Shown here piece by piece: positions 34,800 through 46,925 of a stretch of DNA of 64,000 nucleotides. Under the pieces are notes generated by a model. The model ran no database searches, had not been told where the DNA came from, and saw only the letters and a list, made by a program, of their open reading frames with translations. This DNA is from Icerya purchasi (taxonomy: Eukaryota > Arthropoda > Insecta > Hemiptera > Monophlebidae). Positions within the stretch are counted from its first letter, which is position 1; each line of letters starts with the position of its first letter. The DNA lies in contig CM077115.1 of assembly GCA_039619475.1 (NCBI GenBank), positions 446,141,292 through 446,205,291 on the forward strand. The letters are read 5' to 3'. The translations under genes and the position numbers were made by a program.

Positions 34800-35060
34800 T
34801 ATGCCCATGTCATATCGTAAAACTTCTTCTTCTTCTTCGGTCGTGTTGCTCGATTCTGAGCGTGGTGAATCATCCATGTTACACTGACCAAATGCAATCA
34901 TGCCATTTGTCGCGGTCTTGCCGTTGCTCGCGAGCATTCTTCCAGCCTTTTTCCTGTTGTTATTTCCGCCATTTGATCTATATATCTATTCGGCGGTCGG
35001 CCACGGCTTCTCCTTTCGGTGACTTCCCCCGGCATAACAATTTTTTCGCGTAACATAAAA
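34800..35060 (-). pseudogene. Non-LTR retrotransposon RT C-terminal relic
   Basis: The minus strand near 35050-34970 gives VMPGEVTERRSRGRPPNRYI, then ITTGKRLEECSRATARPRQM, then HHAQNRATRPKKK. This is the same C-terminal layout as the relic at 1480-1760: a GRPP/GRR-x-x segment followed by an arginine-rich tail and an (AAG)n 3' tail (plus-strand TTC repeats at 34823-34839). The palm and the YLGH motif are lost. Base composition is less AT-rich than the surroundings, suggesting a later arrival. Confidence 0.6.
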
Positions 35061-35817
35061 CTAGCCAGTGGTTTTTATGATTTTTAGTTCTTTAAATATA
35101 TATATATATATATATATATATTTATTTCTTTTTATAGCCAATTTTATTGTATTGCATTAACACGCCGTCGATTAAAATGCGTTGGTAGAATTGAGAAATT
35201 GAATAACTTCCAAATAAAGGACAATAAGAATAAAAAAATAAAATTTTATTCGAGCGATAGTTAGTCTAGTCAAAAACCAATCCGAAAAAGCTTGATTAGG
35301 ATTATGAGAATTATTTAAACTCCGGATTTTTTCAGTTCCTTTGCACTATTGCATTTCATCAATAGTATTGTGATAATACAATGTTGCTTAGTAATTAAGA
35401 TGCGGTTGTTACTGAAAGAAAACACGAACGATATGAGTAATAATAATAATTGAAAAGAAAAGTTTTTTTTTTTTTTTTTGGGGCGTCGAAAATTCAACCC
35501 ATCGACAATGTAAAAAAAAAGTTAGAAACCCTAGAGTTGTTATTTTGAATTAGTTGATTGCATTTTTTAATGACCGTTACCATTTAATTCATTACAAAAA
35601 AAAAAACATCTTAATTTTGCAACTTCTGTACGGGAATCATACCTTAGCGCTTCAGATTATCGTGACGAAGGTAGGTAAAATTTTTGCAGTTTTATTTTTG
35701 GAGAAACTAATAAAAAGATTAACGTAGAGTGCACAAACATCCATACACCATTTCGCGTTTTGCATGGGATTCTTATCTCTACTCTTGCTACATAAACAGG
35801 TGATGTACGATCAAGAA
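35061..35817. other. No gene recognised; (TA)n at about 35097-35121
   Basis: Short dinucleotide microsatellite and T run (35463-35479); nothing else recognised. Confidence 0.45.
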
Positions 35818-35893
35818 TGATTTGGCCAGCGTGTGGCGTAGTTGATCAGACAGTTCGAGTAGGACCTGATTCGAATCCTACTGTCGCACTTTT
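35818..35893 (+). mobile_element. tRNA-like SINE head or tRNA relic
   Basis: GTGTGGCGTAGTTGATCAGA resembles a tRNA 5' half with box A, and GATTCGAATCCTAC resembles box B and the T arm. GTAGGA can pair with TCCTAC but leaves an 11-base loop instead of 7, so a working tRNA is unlikely. A T run follows at 35891-35896. Best read as a SINE head or decayed tRNA. Confidence 0.4.
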
Positions 35894-36164
35894 AAAAAAT
35901 GTGGTTCAATGTCCATCGTTGTCGCCTCCTCTCCAACCTCAAAAGAAAAATACGGTCAGAAAGACCATACCTTATTTGACGACAAAAAAAATCCTATTAA
36001 GAATACAACTTCAGTATTAAAGAGAGAAAAATATGTTTCAGTTTTTTTATACATAGAATTGTCTACCGCGTGCTCTACAAAAAAGAAAAAAAGAAAAATA
36101 ATAATCATCGCTATGAGCTGGAATTATTAATTTCAGTTTCGGTAATTTTTTCAAATACTATAGT

Positions 36165-36470
36165 GAATGGTAGCGCAGTAGTCTGGTGGTTAATTGGCTA
36201 CCAAATCAGAGGTGTCATAGGTTATCGAGACTTGTCTCGTTCCAGATCAGAATCGCTCCTAAGTTTATACCTAATCTGAAATTGAATTGAATACCAGAGA
36301 AATGTGGGAAAGTAAAGGCGGATCCCAAGTAGAAAGGAACTGGCTCCAGTATTCTCCTTAGATCCATTAGGCTTAATACCATTATGAAAAGCTTAACTTC
36401 GCAATCCCCGACGCCTTGCTAAGGGTTCGAGACTTATTTTATTTTTACTTTACTATACTGAATAAAATGA
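36165..36470 (+). mobile_element. tRNA-derived SINE, same family as 6508-6800
   Basis: Box A-like TAGTCTGGTGGTTAATTGGC, degenerate box B GGTTATCGAGACT, then the family body (AAAGTAAAGGCGGAT, GTAGAAAGGAACTGGC, TATTCTCCTTAGATCCATTA) and the tail CAATCCCCGACGCCTTGCTA. It is full-length in outline but diverged about 15-20 percent by eye from the 6.5-kb copy. Confidence 0.75.
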
Positions 36471-38439
36471 CCAATAACGCAACAACATTGCTAAAGAGTT
36501 GAATTTTTTTTTTTTTTTCTTGAATGCAAAGTGACTTGGAAGAATTTGGCAATTATTTTTCAGTTTCTCAGCTCATGAAATTTGCTTAAAAATCGAAACT
36601 AATAGATATACACGTATACGCGTATATTGGGACGAATTGGTTGTTTGGCGTTAGGTAAATTAAAGATTAAGAACTAAAGATTAAAAGCATAACGGGAGGA
36701 AGGTATGAATAGACCAAAGCGGAATTTTCTTATACTTTCGTAAAACAGAACTTATATTATGTGATTATCTAAATAACAGAAAAATTTGAGCTTAACATAA
36801 CGAAATACTGAATTTGTTAAGGTATATCAACAGAGCTTTTTCGACTTGGTTGAATATTATGTTTTTTTCCCTTATTAGTTATTTGGGTTCGATAGCTAAA
36901 TTAACCGTGCGTAATGAATAACTTAAAAAAATATTACATATTTTACATTAAAGTAAAACAGAAATATTGGACAAAAAAATTTAAAAATCAACTACAGAAA
37001 CGATAAATGAAATTAAAAAATGTTCACCGTCGTAAAAAATTAACTAGTATTAAAAAAAAACAAAAAAAACAAAATGAACTTGCTAATCTGTTTTTTCGCT
37101 TCGTACCAAGAAAGATATAAATTGAGCGCGTTCGTTCGATTAAATTGTTTAGAGATATCGAAATGAAGAATATATTAACGGAGTAATTAAACAAAGAATT
37201 GTACGATGAAATATTTAATGATTCCAAATTTACTTTAACACTGGAAATATATACATATATATTTATTTATACGCGTATAATATAAAGTTGATCCTTCGGG
37301 CCTTGAGGCCATTCACCCCAGTTGATGATAGTCTTCTTTCGGGTTCGTTTGACTATGATGTCAGTTTTGCAATTTTTTTTTTTTCGTGGTAATTAAAAAA
37401 ATTTTCAGAACCCATAAATTTAATTTACGATTTGCGTAGGAATTTCGACTACTCTGTAATGCAACTTTCGCTATGTGCAAAAACGCTATATGATTTCTAA
37501 ATGATGCAAGAATTTACCAGAATTTCTTATTACCCGTAGTACAAGCGTAGCCAGTAATGCGTAAATATATATGTGTGTGTGCGTGTGTATGTATGCATAT
37601 ATATATATATATATATGTATTTTAAAAAGTACAAACGTCGTGTATAGATTTAAGGATTCGCGCCAATTTAATTGTCTTTTCAATACTTTTAGCTCTTTTT
37701 TCCTACTCACTTCTCTATCATCATCATTGATAGGGCGGCAAAGTTAGTTGTGATTTTGCCTTTTTTCGTCTTGCCCTACTTTACTCCCAGACAGTTCTTT
37801 AAACTACTCCTGTTTTGCTTCATTTTTTATGTCGAATTATTTTCTTGTTTCCTCCGCTCTAGTGTCCTTTTCCATCAAGTCCTCACAGTGTCGTTACAGA
37901 CAGCAGAAATGTACTCTGCCAGTCTCCTTTTTCTTTCCTCTCTTCAAGTTATGCATTACTTTTCAATTTCTTATTTACAACCGTTTCTTCCTGCCCACAA
38001 TCAAGACCGACCTGTGAATTTCCATATGATATAAGAATTTAAGTAAAAATCTTAATCATCAGCTCGTTTTACAATATTAAATTCCTAGACTCCCGCTTTC
38101 AGTCCACAATATTGTCTCCCTTAGCTGTTCGCTTCGTTCTATGACTTAATTCCTAGTCCTGTTCATTGTCCAATTCTGACACCTCTTTTTCAACCATTTC
38201 TTTCTTCTCGCTAATAAAATCACTTTCATTTTGACTGTAACCTCCGACGATTTTCTCGTTTTTCATCTGCATGTTTTTTGTTTTTTTGTTGTTTTTTTTA
38301 GTCCTGATTACATTTTTCTATTTTTTTCTCTCTTTTTTCTTTTATATATATATATATATATAAAAATTTGCAAATATAAATCTAGGCGCCGAGTGTAAAA
38401 CCAGCTGGGCTATTAACCTAGACTCACTGTAAATTACAG
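36471..38439. other. No clear gene; possible decayed retrotransposon at 37750-38250
   Basis: Mostly AT-rich with AT/GT microsatellites at 37567-37617 and 38342-38362. From about 37750 to 38250 the plus strand is strongly pyrimidine-rich, as is the sense strand of the I-like relics here, and a frame gives SLQTAEMYSASLLFLSSLQ, vaguely like the RNase H glutamate helix. The evidence is weak. Confidence 0.3.
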
Positions 38440-38885
38440 AAGGAGTCTAGGTGATTCGACAACAGACGGCGGGGTGACAAGAAGTACGGGAAGTATTTTC
38501 AACAGATGCTCTACGGTTGCCTAGGCCATGAACCCGCAAAGAGGACAGGTAGACGGAGGGCTTCAAAGACGCAGTTGTGTGACCGTGCAGTGTGTCCTAG
38601 GCGCAGTCTCGACAGGATCGAGAAATCCCTACGTGAGATGGGGTACGACTGCCACCATGGGTCGTTGTTCGACTTTATGGACCTGAGCCAGGTCGTTTGC
38701 TCTAACCATAGTTTGCTCCACTCTTCAGAAAAGTGCATCAGAACGACTGATGGTCCTAGCGGAGGCAGTTCAGCGTTGAACGGCATCGGGCTAGATAGAG
38801 TTGCCTTAACAGCCAAGTCAACCCGCTCATTGTCAGGACCCTCAACATGGCCACGGACCCATAAGAATGTGACGTATACCTGTTT
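38440..38885 (-). pseudogene. Non-LTR retrotransposon RNase H tail, distinct lineage
   Basis: On the minus strand from about 38880: VTFLWVRGHVEGPDNERVDL then AVKATLSS, an RNase H end with the W-V-x-GH-x-x-x-x-NE-x-x-D-x-A motif (last catalytic aspartate present). Next comes WSKLWLEQT, then RRDFSILSRLRLGHTARSHN, the R-x-x-x-x-x-x-RLR-x-GHT segment that follows RNase H in I/R1-like elements, then FEALRLPVLFAGSWP. The frame is open for about 101 codons (38816-38511). GC content is visibly higher than in neighbours, so this copy is younger or of another lineage. Confidence 0.75.
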
Positions 38886-40639
38886 CTCCTTTGAAACTTA
38901 GAATTTCCGTGTTTCTTTAATTGTTTCATTTCCTTCTCCTTCTGTCTGTTCCGATTACTTGTTTCTTTTTTCTGTATGTTTAAACATTTCGGAATATTTT
39001 TTTCTCCTCCTTTCTAATTCTACCGCTAAGGTCTTCGTTGGCAAACCAATGATTGGATGCTTATTTTGAGTCTAAATTGATTGTTCACCGGTAAAATCTC
39101 TCTCTTTCTCGCTCTCTTCAGTGTATTGCTCGCGTGACACTACCTATTTGTACATTTTAGCTGTACAGGTAACGTTCATGCGAATTGTTATATGCAACGC
39201 GAGTGAGTGTACACGCAATACTGAAGTTCCATTTATTCATAAAACATGTGTTCGCGTCTGGAAGGTGTTCTAGATGCTTCAAGATAATCGAAATGTTCTG
39301 TAAATTCGGAGGGTGTTTTTTTTTTCATTTTTTTTTTTTTTTTTTTGTTATCCATAAAATAGCATCCCTCGTATTTAACTGTGGAAGGGGGGTATTACAG
39401 CACGCGGATATGCAGTTCTTAAAGATAATTGACTATTCTGTAGGGTACTATTGAATAGTAGGACGGATGCAATTGCTCTTTTGAGGAAGAGAGCCGGTGC
39501 TTGGTAGCCATATTGAGTATGAAGAAGTAGAAACGCGATGTTTGGAAACAGAACGGGTAGTAATAATTTAAATCCTTGAAAAATTAAGGATGTGACGAAG
39601 GGAATGAGAGCTCCGAAATGTTTACAAAAAATGTTTTTTCCGGGTTTTTAAATCAATTTCAAATTTTTAAAAGAAAAGTCCAGTGGGACCCCCCCCCCCC
39701 GGGGTGTGCTTTTTGAGAAAGTACAAATGGTTTGTCGCAAAATACATCCGAAAGACGTGCTTCCCGCTCTATCTCTCTTTATTATTTTCTTAATATTTTT
39801 GCACTGTTTATTCATATTTCCATTAGCAGAAGTTCAGTTGTATTGTAACCTCTTCTTACTTTAAATGCGCATTTGCGCGCCTGGTTTGATTTCAATTTTG
39901 TGCTAAAAGGTGAAAAATAAACGTAAAATACGGCCAGCACGGCTATGACTAGAACCGTTCTAGCGGAAGAACTCGATTTCCTTCACTTTATCGTTTTCTG
40001 CGAGCGTAAAAATTCTTTTCCTGTGTAACATGAAAAAGTTTTACACGTTTTTTATGCAAATTGTCATATAACAGATACAGTAGAATGCGGTGTATGCTGA
40101 AAAAATTTTGATTACTATAATAACTGTGCTGGAACAAAAATAATACAACAACGCATTTTATATTGTTTTTTAATGGAGTTCTGTATGTGTGTGTGTGTGT
40201 GTGTTTTTTACTTTCTATACCATCATGCGTACTACTGCACGATCGCTGAAGATTTACAGAGAATTGCCGGAAATTTGGACAACGAACTGTGCTGCGCCTG
40301 TATTTGTAAGTTGTCGGAATGCCGTTAAAATTTAATTAGGTAAATGCGCGTTTTTTTGAAGAGACCGACTTGATTTGTGTCATCGTTTTCGGGAAGCCCG
40401 TTTTTCTCTTCCTAAAACTTCTAACTACTACGGGGTCATCCATTAAAATTACGCGAGCTGCTTTTCTTTCAATTTGGACCCCCCGCCCTTCGGTGGGATT
40501 TACGCTACAGTTGTTACAAGACCAAATTTATTTTCATAAAGCAGATAAATAATATAACGATAAGGTGTACTATAACGGATTTATTTAAATTCGGTAAAAT
40601 TAAAAGTAAAAACATTCAAAATGTCCTAATTTTATCTGT
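38886..40639. other. No gene recognised
   Basis: Contains a C12 run (39689-39700), a T run at about 39328-39346 and a (TG)n run at 40186-40204. No motif recognised on either strand. Confidence 0.45.
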
Positions 40640-41459
40640 TGTTTCACTGACAGCTCAAAATCTGATCATCGTGTAGGATGTGCTTTTTCAGTCCCGAACT
40701 CCATAGTGAAATTTCGTCTTCCCAAACACGGTTCTATATTTACTGCTAAACTCTTCGCCATCCTAAAATGCCTCGAATTTTTAACTTCTTCTGATCCTCA
40801 CTCCAGATATCTCGCAAATTCACACTCATTCAGTAGTTTCCTAGCATTACAGAATCCACATTCTTCCCATCTTATCGTACAACGCATTTTCCTTCTACTC
40901 AACTCAGACTTGTGCTAATGTCCTGATCAATTTCATATGGATAGTCATATAGAGGAATCTCTCTGGTAATGAAATCATCGATCAAGCAGCCAGGAGGAAC
41001 GCTTCCTACCTTCCTGAAATTATCTCTCTGTCTACTTCTTTCGATATCAGATATGAATTACCTGATTTCCCATTGCTGGCAACAGTGTCATCTCAACCAT
41101 CTAATAAACTCTTTAACGATTAAACCTAATGCCTTGGACCCTGCTTCCAGTCTATTCCGATCATCCAAAAAGAAGAACATCATTCTTACCCGACACTGAG
41201 AATCTCCCATACGGCCCTCACTCATTCTCACTTAATCCAACGTCTTAATCCTCCTACTTGTCCCTTCTGTCAAAACCACCTTCTCAACATATTGTACATC
41301 TTATTATCGTATCCTTCACTTCAAACTCAAAGATCCTCTCCTAATTTACTCACCTTGACAACCTTTTCATCTTTTTGAAAAACTTTAAACTTCTACACCT
41401 AATATAATACCTCTCGTAGTCTCCGGTTGCATATGGCCCGATAAGTAGCCAAAAGCGCC

Positions 41460-41460
<1 letters not shown>
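40640..41460 (+). pseudogene. I-like retrotransposon RNase H and C-terminus relic
   Basis: Plus strand: FTDSSKSDHRVGCAFSVPNS (TDGS-type first aspartate), then RLPKHGSIFTAKLFAILKCL (the S-x-FTAEL-x-AI helix with Glu replaced by Lys), then YLANSHSFSSFLALQNPHSS (equivalent of the SDS-x-x-VL motif with Asp lost). Further on, CPFCQNHLLNILYILLSYPS recalls the zinc-knuckle-like tail. Catalytic residues are mutated, so it is dead. The 3' region ends GCCAAAAGCGCCG and is followed by T30 (41461-41490), odd because this orientation should carry poly-A. Confidence 0.7.

Positions 41461-41490
<30 letters not shown>
41461..41490. repeat. T30 homopolymer
   Basis: Thirty consecutive T bases directly after a plus-sense retrotransposon 3' end; see the findings. 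Confidence 0.95.
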
Positions 41491-41491
<1 letters not shown>

Positions 41492-41619
41492 TGATAATAA
41501 ATAAAAAGTAAAAACAGATATATGCCTACAGTGGGTCTAAATCTAATATGGGGGGATATATGATTTTATATCGCGAAATTATGATACATTTTCAAAGTGG
41601 CCCGCAAGATCATTTGGGT

Positions 41620-42050
41620 TGGCCATCCCCAAGACCGTGTCCACGGGGGGAAGGTTAACTCCCCTCTCCATGAGAACTAAAATAGTTATTATAAATAACC
41701 AAAAATCTGAAAAAAATCAAAAATTTAAAATAAATATTGATGATTTTTCAGGGTGTCCTTAACTTTAATAGAAAAGAAAAAAAATAGGCTCCATGTTTTA
41801 AGGTACTTCATTAATATCTTAAGGAAAAATTTTTTATTACCAGTATAATCAATAACATATGTAATTTTTAATAAAATGTTTATATACGGGGTAATTCATT
41901 TGTGTAAATTATTAACATATAATTCAAAATGATGAAAATTATTAATAGCATGAATATTAGTGAAAAATGTATTGTTATTTATAAAATAAATATGCGAAAA
42001 AAATCCCCCCTATTCTCCCTTAAAAATTTAGATACGTGCCTGGGCACCCC
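41620..42050 (+). repeat. Dispersed repeat, copy 1
   Basis: Shares with 61760-62030, in the same orientation, CATGAGAACTRAAATAGTTA, ATTGATGATTTTTYAG, CATTAATATCTTAAGGAAAA and ATAATCAATAACATATGTAA over more than 200 bp. Family unknown; no coding content. Confidence 0.75.
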
Positions 42051-42970
42051 TGATGTAAACTGTCGTGTACAGAATGTGCTTCTTCTAGCGTAGGCGTAGT
42101 CGAATTTTCGAAAATGGCTATTGAAATTCGAGGTATTTTCGAAAGACTGCGTGCCTATTAGGAGCCAAAAGTAGTAGCTGAGAATTTAGTGAAGTTTAGT
42201 GCGAGGCTAATACAAAAGCCTTTGCTGATTGACTTGGAACTCTGTGACGTTTTAAGTAGGAAGTCGCGTATCGGCGGTAGTAGTATCAGGTGCATTTAGG
42301 GTGGTCAGGCCAAAAATAATTGTATATTGTGAAGCTGCAAGTAGAAGAAGAAAATAAACTTACTACGATAGCGCGTGATAATACCTTTAAATAATCTGTG
42401 TTTTTTTACTTTTATAGGCGCATTAAATTTGTTGGACCGGCGATATTAGCAATTAATTAGGTATGTTTTATAACATTTTTTTATTTTCCCACACACGCAC
42501 ACGCACACACACAGCCTTATGTAATCGTATTAAAAATATTTTAAGTTGAATCATTTCTATAATAACGTTCTAAACTGTCGAGGACCACCTTGCTGCAGAT
42601 GTCGTTTTCCGTGTTTTTCGGTATACACTAGCATCTCAGAAGTAATTACGGAAGAAATATACCCCCCCCCCCTCCATCTGGGAGCAGAACCCGAATTGCT
42701 GTAAGTATGAAATATGTGGAAATGAAGAGAGAAAGATAGTCCAGAGATGCTAGAATGCGACATACGATTGTTGAACATTGCGAAAATATGACTCTGATGT
42801 TACCGTCATTTTATTACAGCGAAATCTTAATTTATAAATACGCTTGAAGAAATATGCCGCTAGTTAAAATCTGTCGATTGAGGCGAAAAGCGATTATGAA
42901 TACGGTAATTTAGAAAAATTATTTAATATGATCAGACGTATTCACTTTTGAAAATAGATTTCTTAAGTTC

Positions 42971-43005
<35 letters not shown>

Positions 43006-43559
43006 TCAAAAAAATTAACGAAAATTTTGATAATTGCGCGCGCTTTGACTGGAATAGAATAGTTCATTACGAATTTTTACCGACTGGTCGTACAGTCATA
43101 CTACTTATATAAGTTTTGCGCAATTTGCGTGAGGCAATCAACGACCCAAACACTTCGGAGAAACACAACTCTCGTGGGCATTTCGCATCAACATGTCCGC
43201 TTATCTTCGCTTATTCAACACAGTTCGTGATAACGTAACATCGCCGTAATTCCGTAAACACCCTATTCTCCAGACATGGCAGACCTTTTTTCCTGCTTCT
43301 CAAACTCAAGAATACACACTCAAAAGGGACATTGTTTTTCAACAATAGATACGAGATGATAAAGGCGAAATCGCAGAGCGAGATGTACCTAAAAAGGCGT
43401 TCTAATAGTGTTTTCCAAAAATTGGAAAGTACTGTGTGGCATTAGTGCTTAATATGAAAGGGGAACTATTTCGAAGGGACTATGGAATAAATATTTAAGA
43501 TTAGGTACTTTTTGGAAGAAAAAAATTTTAAATTCTCATTATACGTCTTATATATTTAT
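42051..43559. other. No gene recognised; (TG)n at about 42972-43004
   Basis: Also a CA-rich run near 42490-42513 and a C11 run at 42662-42672. Nothing coding recognised. Confidence 0.45.
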
Positions 43560-43563
43560 TTAA

Positions 43564-44768
43564 TCCGCCAGTACTCGCTAGGCATAGCAGGACGCCAGTA
43601 CTCGCTAGGCATAGCAGGACGCCAGTACTCGCTAGGCATAGCAGGACGCCAGTACTCGCGCGTGAGATTTTCTCTCACATGGGATTTCTGTGTAAACTCT
43701 ACCCAGTTTTTGAACAGTCTGGTTGTGAAAATAATTGTGTCTGTTCACTCATCATTCTCTTCTTTTAATTTTTCATTATACTTTTCCGCTCCAACTTCCA
43801 AAAATTAAGGCTCTGAGGACCATTTTTGGTTAATTTTTTCAATTGGTACCTCCTTTAGGTATACTTACAAACGCAATAGTCTATGTTTGGATCTGTCGTA
43901 TGAGAATAATAAATACGGCCGAGTCGTGAAATATTCCTCAATTCTTCAAAAATAAATTGACTTAAAAAACGACAAAACTAAAATAATATTTATTTACATA
44001 TATTATTATAAATTTTATTATCTCCCGTTCACATTAATACTTTGAAGCGCTTGAAAGACTATCTAATATCTTGAGAAATTCGCTACTCTATTCTTCGACA
44101 ATCGAAGATATACATATATATCATAGTCACGTCGTTTGGTTTTTATCGTGTAGAACTATGCACACTGTAACAATCTGACTTTTATTCAGCTTTTTCTTCG
44201 AAGAATCTTTATTGAAATATGTCAATCCGCATACAATATTAATTTTTTAACTTTAAAATAATCAACTTATTACACTTCTGATTTTGATTTTATCGTGTTA
44301 ACTTAACAAAATCATAAAAATCATAATAAATTGCAATCGATTTCTGAAGTTACATAGAAAACGATGTACATGCCTGTATTCTGAAAAACATCGAAAAATC
44401 GAACTCTTACACCCATTTTTCACCCACGGTCACCCTCATGTACTCGCACTGCTGTCGGACCCATATCAATCGATTCAGCACTCAAATGATACCCCACATG
44501 ACCATGAAAAAGTTTCACAAACGCCGAAAAAATTGAAATTAGAGCATTCGCGTGTAAGTGTTTTTCTCATAACTCAGCACTAACGAAAACAAATACCTCC
44601 TTCCGAAGCCTAGACGTGAATGACTTTGACTATAGGGTGTCCTTTGGCTAGCTGTGCCCTTCCCTTCCAGCTATACCAGGCCACAACTTTCCCGCCTTCG
44701 TGTACCCTAAGTAACACCGTTTCATCCAGACATGTCAGAGAAAATCTCACGCAGCGAGTACTGGCAGG
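43564..44768. mobile_element. piggyBac-type MITE (1,205 bp) with TTAA duplications
   Basis: TTAA lies at 43560-43563 and at 44769-44772. Reading inward, the left end is TCCGCCAGTACTCGC and the right end CCTGCCAGTACTCGC; after the left tandem block both continue with GCGTGAGATTTTCTCT and ACATG. TTAA target duplications with C-rich starts are the hallmark of piggyBac elements. No transposase is recognisable inside, so it is non-autonomous. The tail of the left inverted repeat has been multiplied (next entry). Confidence 0.8.
43567..43660. repeat. 27-bp tandem repeat inside the left terminal inverted repeat
   Basis: The unit GCCAGTACTCGCTAGGCATA plus GCAGGAC (27 bp) occurs three times, followed by a fourth GCCAGTACTCGC. 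It starts at the element's own tip; the right end has a single copy of GCCAGTACTCGC. Confidence 0.9.
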
Positions 44769-44772
44769 TTAA

Positions 44773-45479
44773 CGTTGAAAATGATTTATTTCATCTCGTT
44801 CGAAAGCTTTTCATTAAAGTCGTATGACTGCTCGATTTCAAGAGTTATGAAACTATCCGAAAGACAAAACTACTCTTCAAATTGATGTATGTTTCATTTT
44901 TAATCATTATAGAAATGCGATGCGCTCCTGTTTCTACATTATTCATTTGCGGTGGTAAACATGTTTCCAATGGCGGCCGCTACTACCAGTGACTTACTAT
45001 ACAAGAGCGTTGCTCTTGTGCCGTGACTGCCTCTATTCATACATTTTTGCTGCACACATGACATGCGCAACGACCTGCGGGTGTAGTTTGTAAATGACAT
45101 CGTCGAAGAAGAAGAGTTGAACAGCATAAGAAGCGGTTACATCACCTTGTTTAATTGCGATTTGACTTCTTAATTCGAAATTAGACAATAGGCGCCTTAG
45201 GTGCAACGAAATACAAGATTCTTGTGCATAAAAATGTAAGGAATTTTTAACCATTGGCCTAATTCCTCCATTCATCAATAAAATACGTTCTGCGAGTTAA
45301 TGGATATTTTTCACTTTAATATAGTTACTTATTTAAAATCTGGTTAAGATTGTAACATTTAAATAAATGAACTAAATAAACAAAAAAAAAAAAAGTAGAT
45401 AACAACTAATATTATCTTTCAAGGCAGTAATGCAGTTAACGATTACTTGTCTTTAATGCTGTTCCATTAAAAATATATA
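44773..45479. other. No gene recognised
   Basis: Open frames at 44939-45278 (minus) show no known domain and no codon signal I can defend. Confidence 0.4.
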
Positions 45480-46925
45480 TCTATACTAATATTATAAAGA
45501 GGAAAGATTTGATTGTTTGTTTGTTTGCATTGAATAGGTTCCAAAACTACTGGACCGATTTGAAAAATTCTTTCACCGTTGGCAAGCTACACTATCTGCG
45601 GGTGACATTGGCTATATTATATTTTCAAAAAAATTAGCGATCCTTACTAAAACTCCAATAATGTAACTCAAGGTGTAAAAAAATGACCTAAACAATTCCT
45701 TACATCGCGTGCGCTGCAAAAACTTTTTTATAAAACATTAAAATATCAATGTTAAGTACCATCGGGAAATGTAAATTCGGATTAAGATCACCTTAGCATC
45801 GTTTACAAGCTCATCGCCAATGGAAATAGTGTGTTAACGTAAGGAATGAAAATTTTCGAGCGTTACCGTTATCTCTTTTGTAAAGGGTACAAAATGCCCA
45901 GAAGATTAAGATCTCAACTTTCTAGAAATAGTTCCCAGGCGAGGAATCAAAAATACGTCGTAATGGAGAATCTTCATCAGATACTGAAAATCGTCTTGCA
46001 AGTCAGAGAGAATACGCGTCGCAATCGCTGCCAGAGAGTCGAGTATCGAGCGGTCGCAGCGGCTTGCTGAACAAAATTTGAGAACTCTTATTGGGGGTTA
46101 TACTGATCTTTGTTATTAAGGCGAATAATGACTTCATTCATTTTAATGTAATTAAAGTACTTTTCATTTTGATTTGAAAATTTACTAAGTGAAATAATTT
46201 AAAGTGCGAAGGAACAGGCTGCGAAACGCAAGTGGGAATAAAGGAAAACTAAATAATTTCTCTTAGGATAGAATGAAATTAGATGTTGTAACGAAATAAT
46301 ACAAAATTATATTTGTATTTTATCATAACAAGTTTCCTTGAATTTCCTTTCTTTTGAGATCGCAGAGTTTTATGAATAATAAACATTACAGTATTAACTA
46401 AGCGATATCTCCATTATTTTTGTGCGTTCACGTCATCTCTAACTAACGATGATCAGTTTATCATATTTAATTTAGGGTTGTAGCATACCACCACAATTAC
46501 ACCAAAAAAATAAAAAAATTACTGGCCGCCATCTGTTATTATCATCTGTTATTATATAACACTCATTCGAATTCTAGTTGTGTAGGCCCTCATTTTACGA
46601 TTTCATTAAATTTGTGGAAAAAATTTTAAGTTTCATGAGAATTGAACGGCGCAAGATAACGAGAAATTGCACTTATTTTTTGGATATTGATTTGGGCAAC
46701 GGTAGAAAATTAGAGTGTCGAAAAAACGTTTCCTTAACCCGATAATAGCAGACAAGGCAACGTTCAGGCAAGACAACGTCTGCCGAGAAGAAAATATTTT
46801 GACATATAATCATTCACTGATACTCTTACACAGTCATGAACTGAATTCCGCATGGGTGTAATTTAACAAATAAAGTAATTTTTTAGAATCATAATTCACG
46901 CGAGCAACGCCGCGGACACAGCTAG
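45480..46925 (+). mobile_element. Helitron, non-autonomous (1,446 bp)
   Basis: The 5' end is TCTATACTAATATTATAAAG directly after an A (45479). The 3' end is CTAG (46922-46925) directly before a T. A short hairpin CGCG-AGCAACGC-CGCG (46899-46914) lies just upstream of the end, in CACGCGAGCAACGCCGCGGA. A 5' TC, 3' hairpin plus CTRR, and insertion between A and T without target duplication define Helitrons. The 5' part (GAAACTACTGGACCGATTTG-like words near 45543) is of a type common in insect Helitrons. Only the first codons of the Rep/helicase ORF remain. Confidence 0.8.
45894..46080 (+). pseudogene. Amino-terminal remnant of a Helitron helicase ORF
   Basis: From ATG 45894 the frame reads MPRRLRSQLSRN, then shifts and continues as SSSDTENRLASQREYASQSL and PESRVSSGRSGLLNKI before a stop. 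Arg/Ser/Glu-rich repeated ends of this style precede the Rep/helicase domains in insect Helitron proteins (recalled, not searched). No HUH or helicase motif remains between here and the Helitron 3' end. Confidence 0.5.

Noticed and set aside
35818..35893. Functional tRNA gene
   Set aside because: The T loop would be 11 bases, no convincing acceptor stem or anticodon arm could be drawn, and SINEs of tRNA origin are present nearby.
37750..38250. Confident RNase H call for the pyrimidine-rich stretch
   Set aside because: Only one weak helix-like segment (TAEMYSASLLFL) is visible; no catalytic motif could be aligned, so it is listed only as a possibility.
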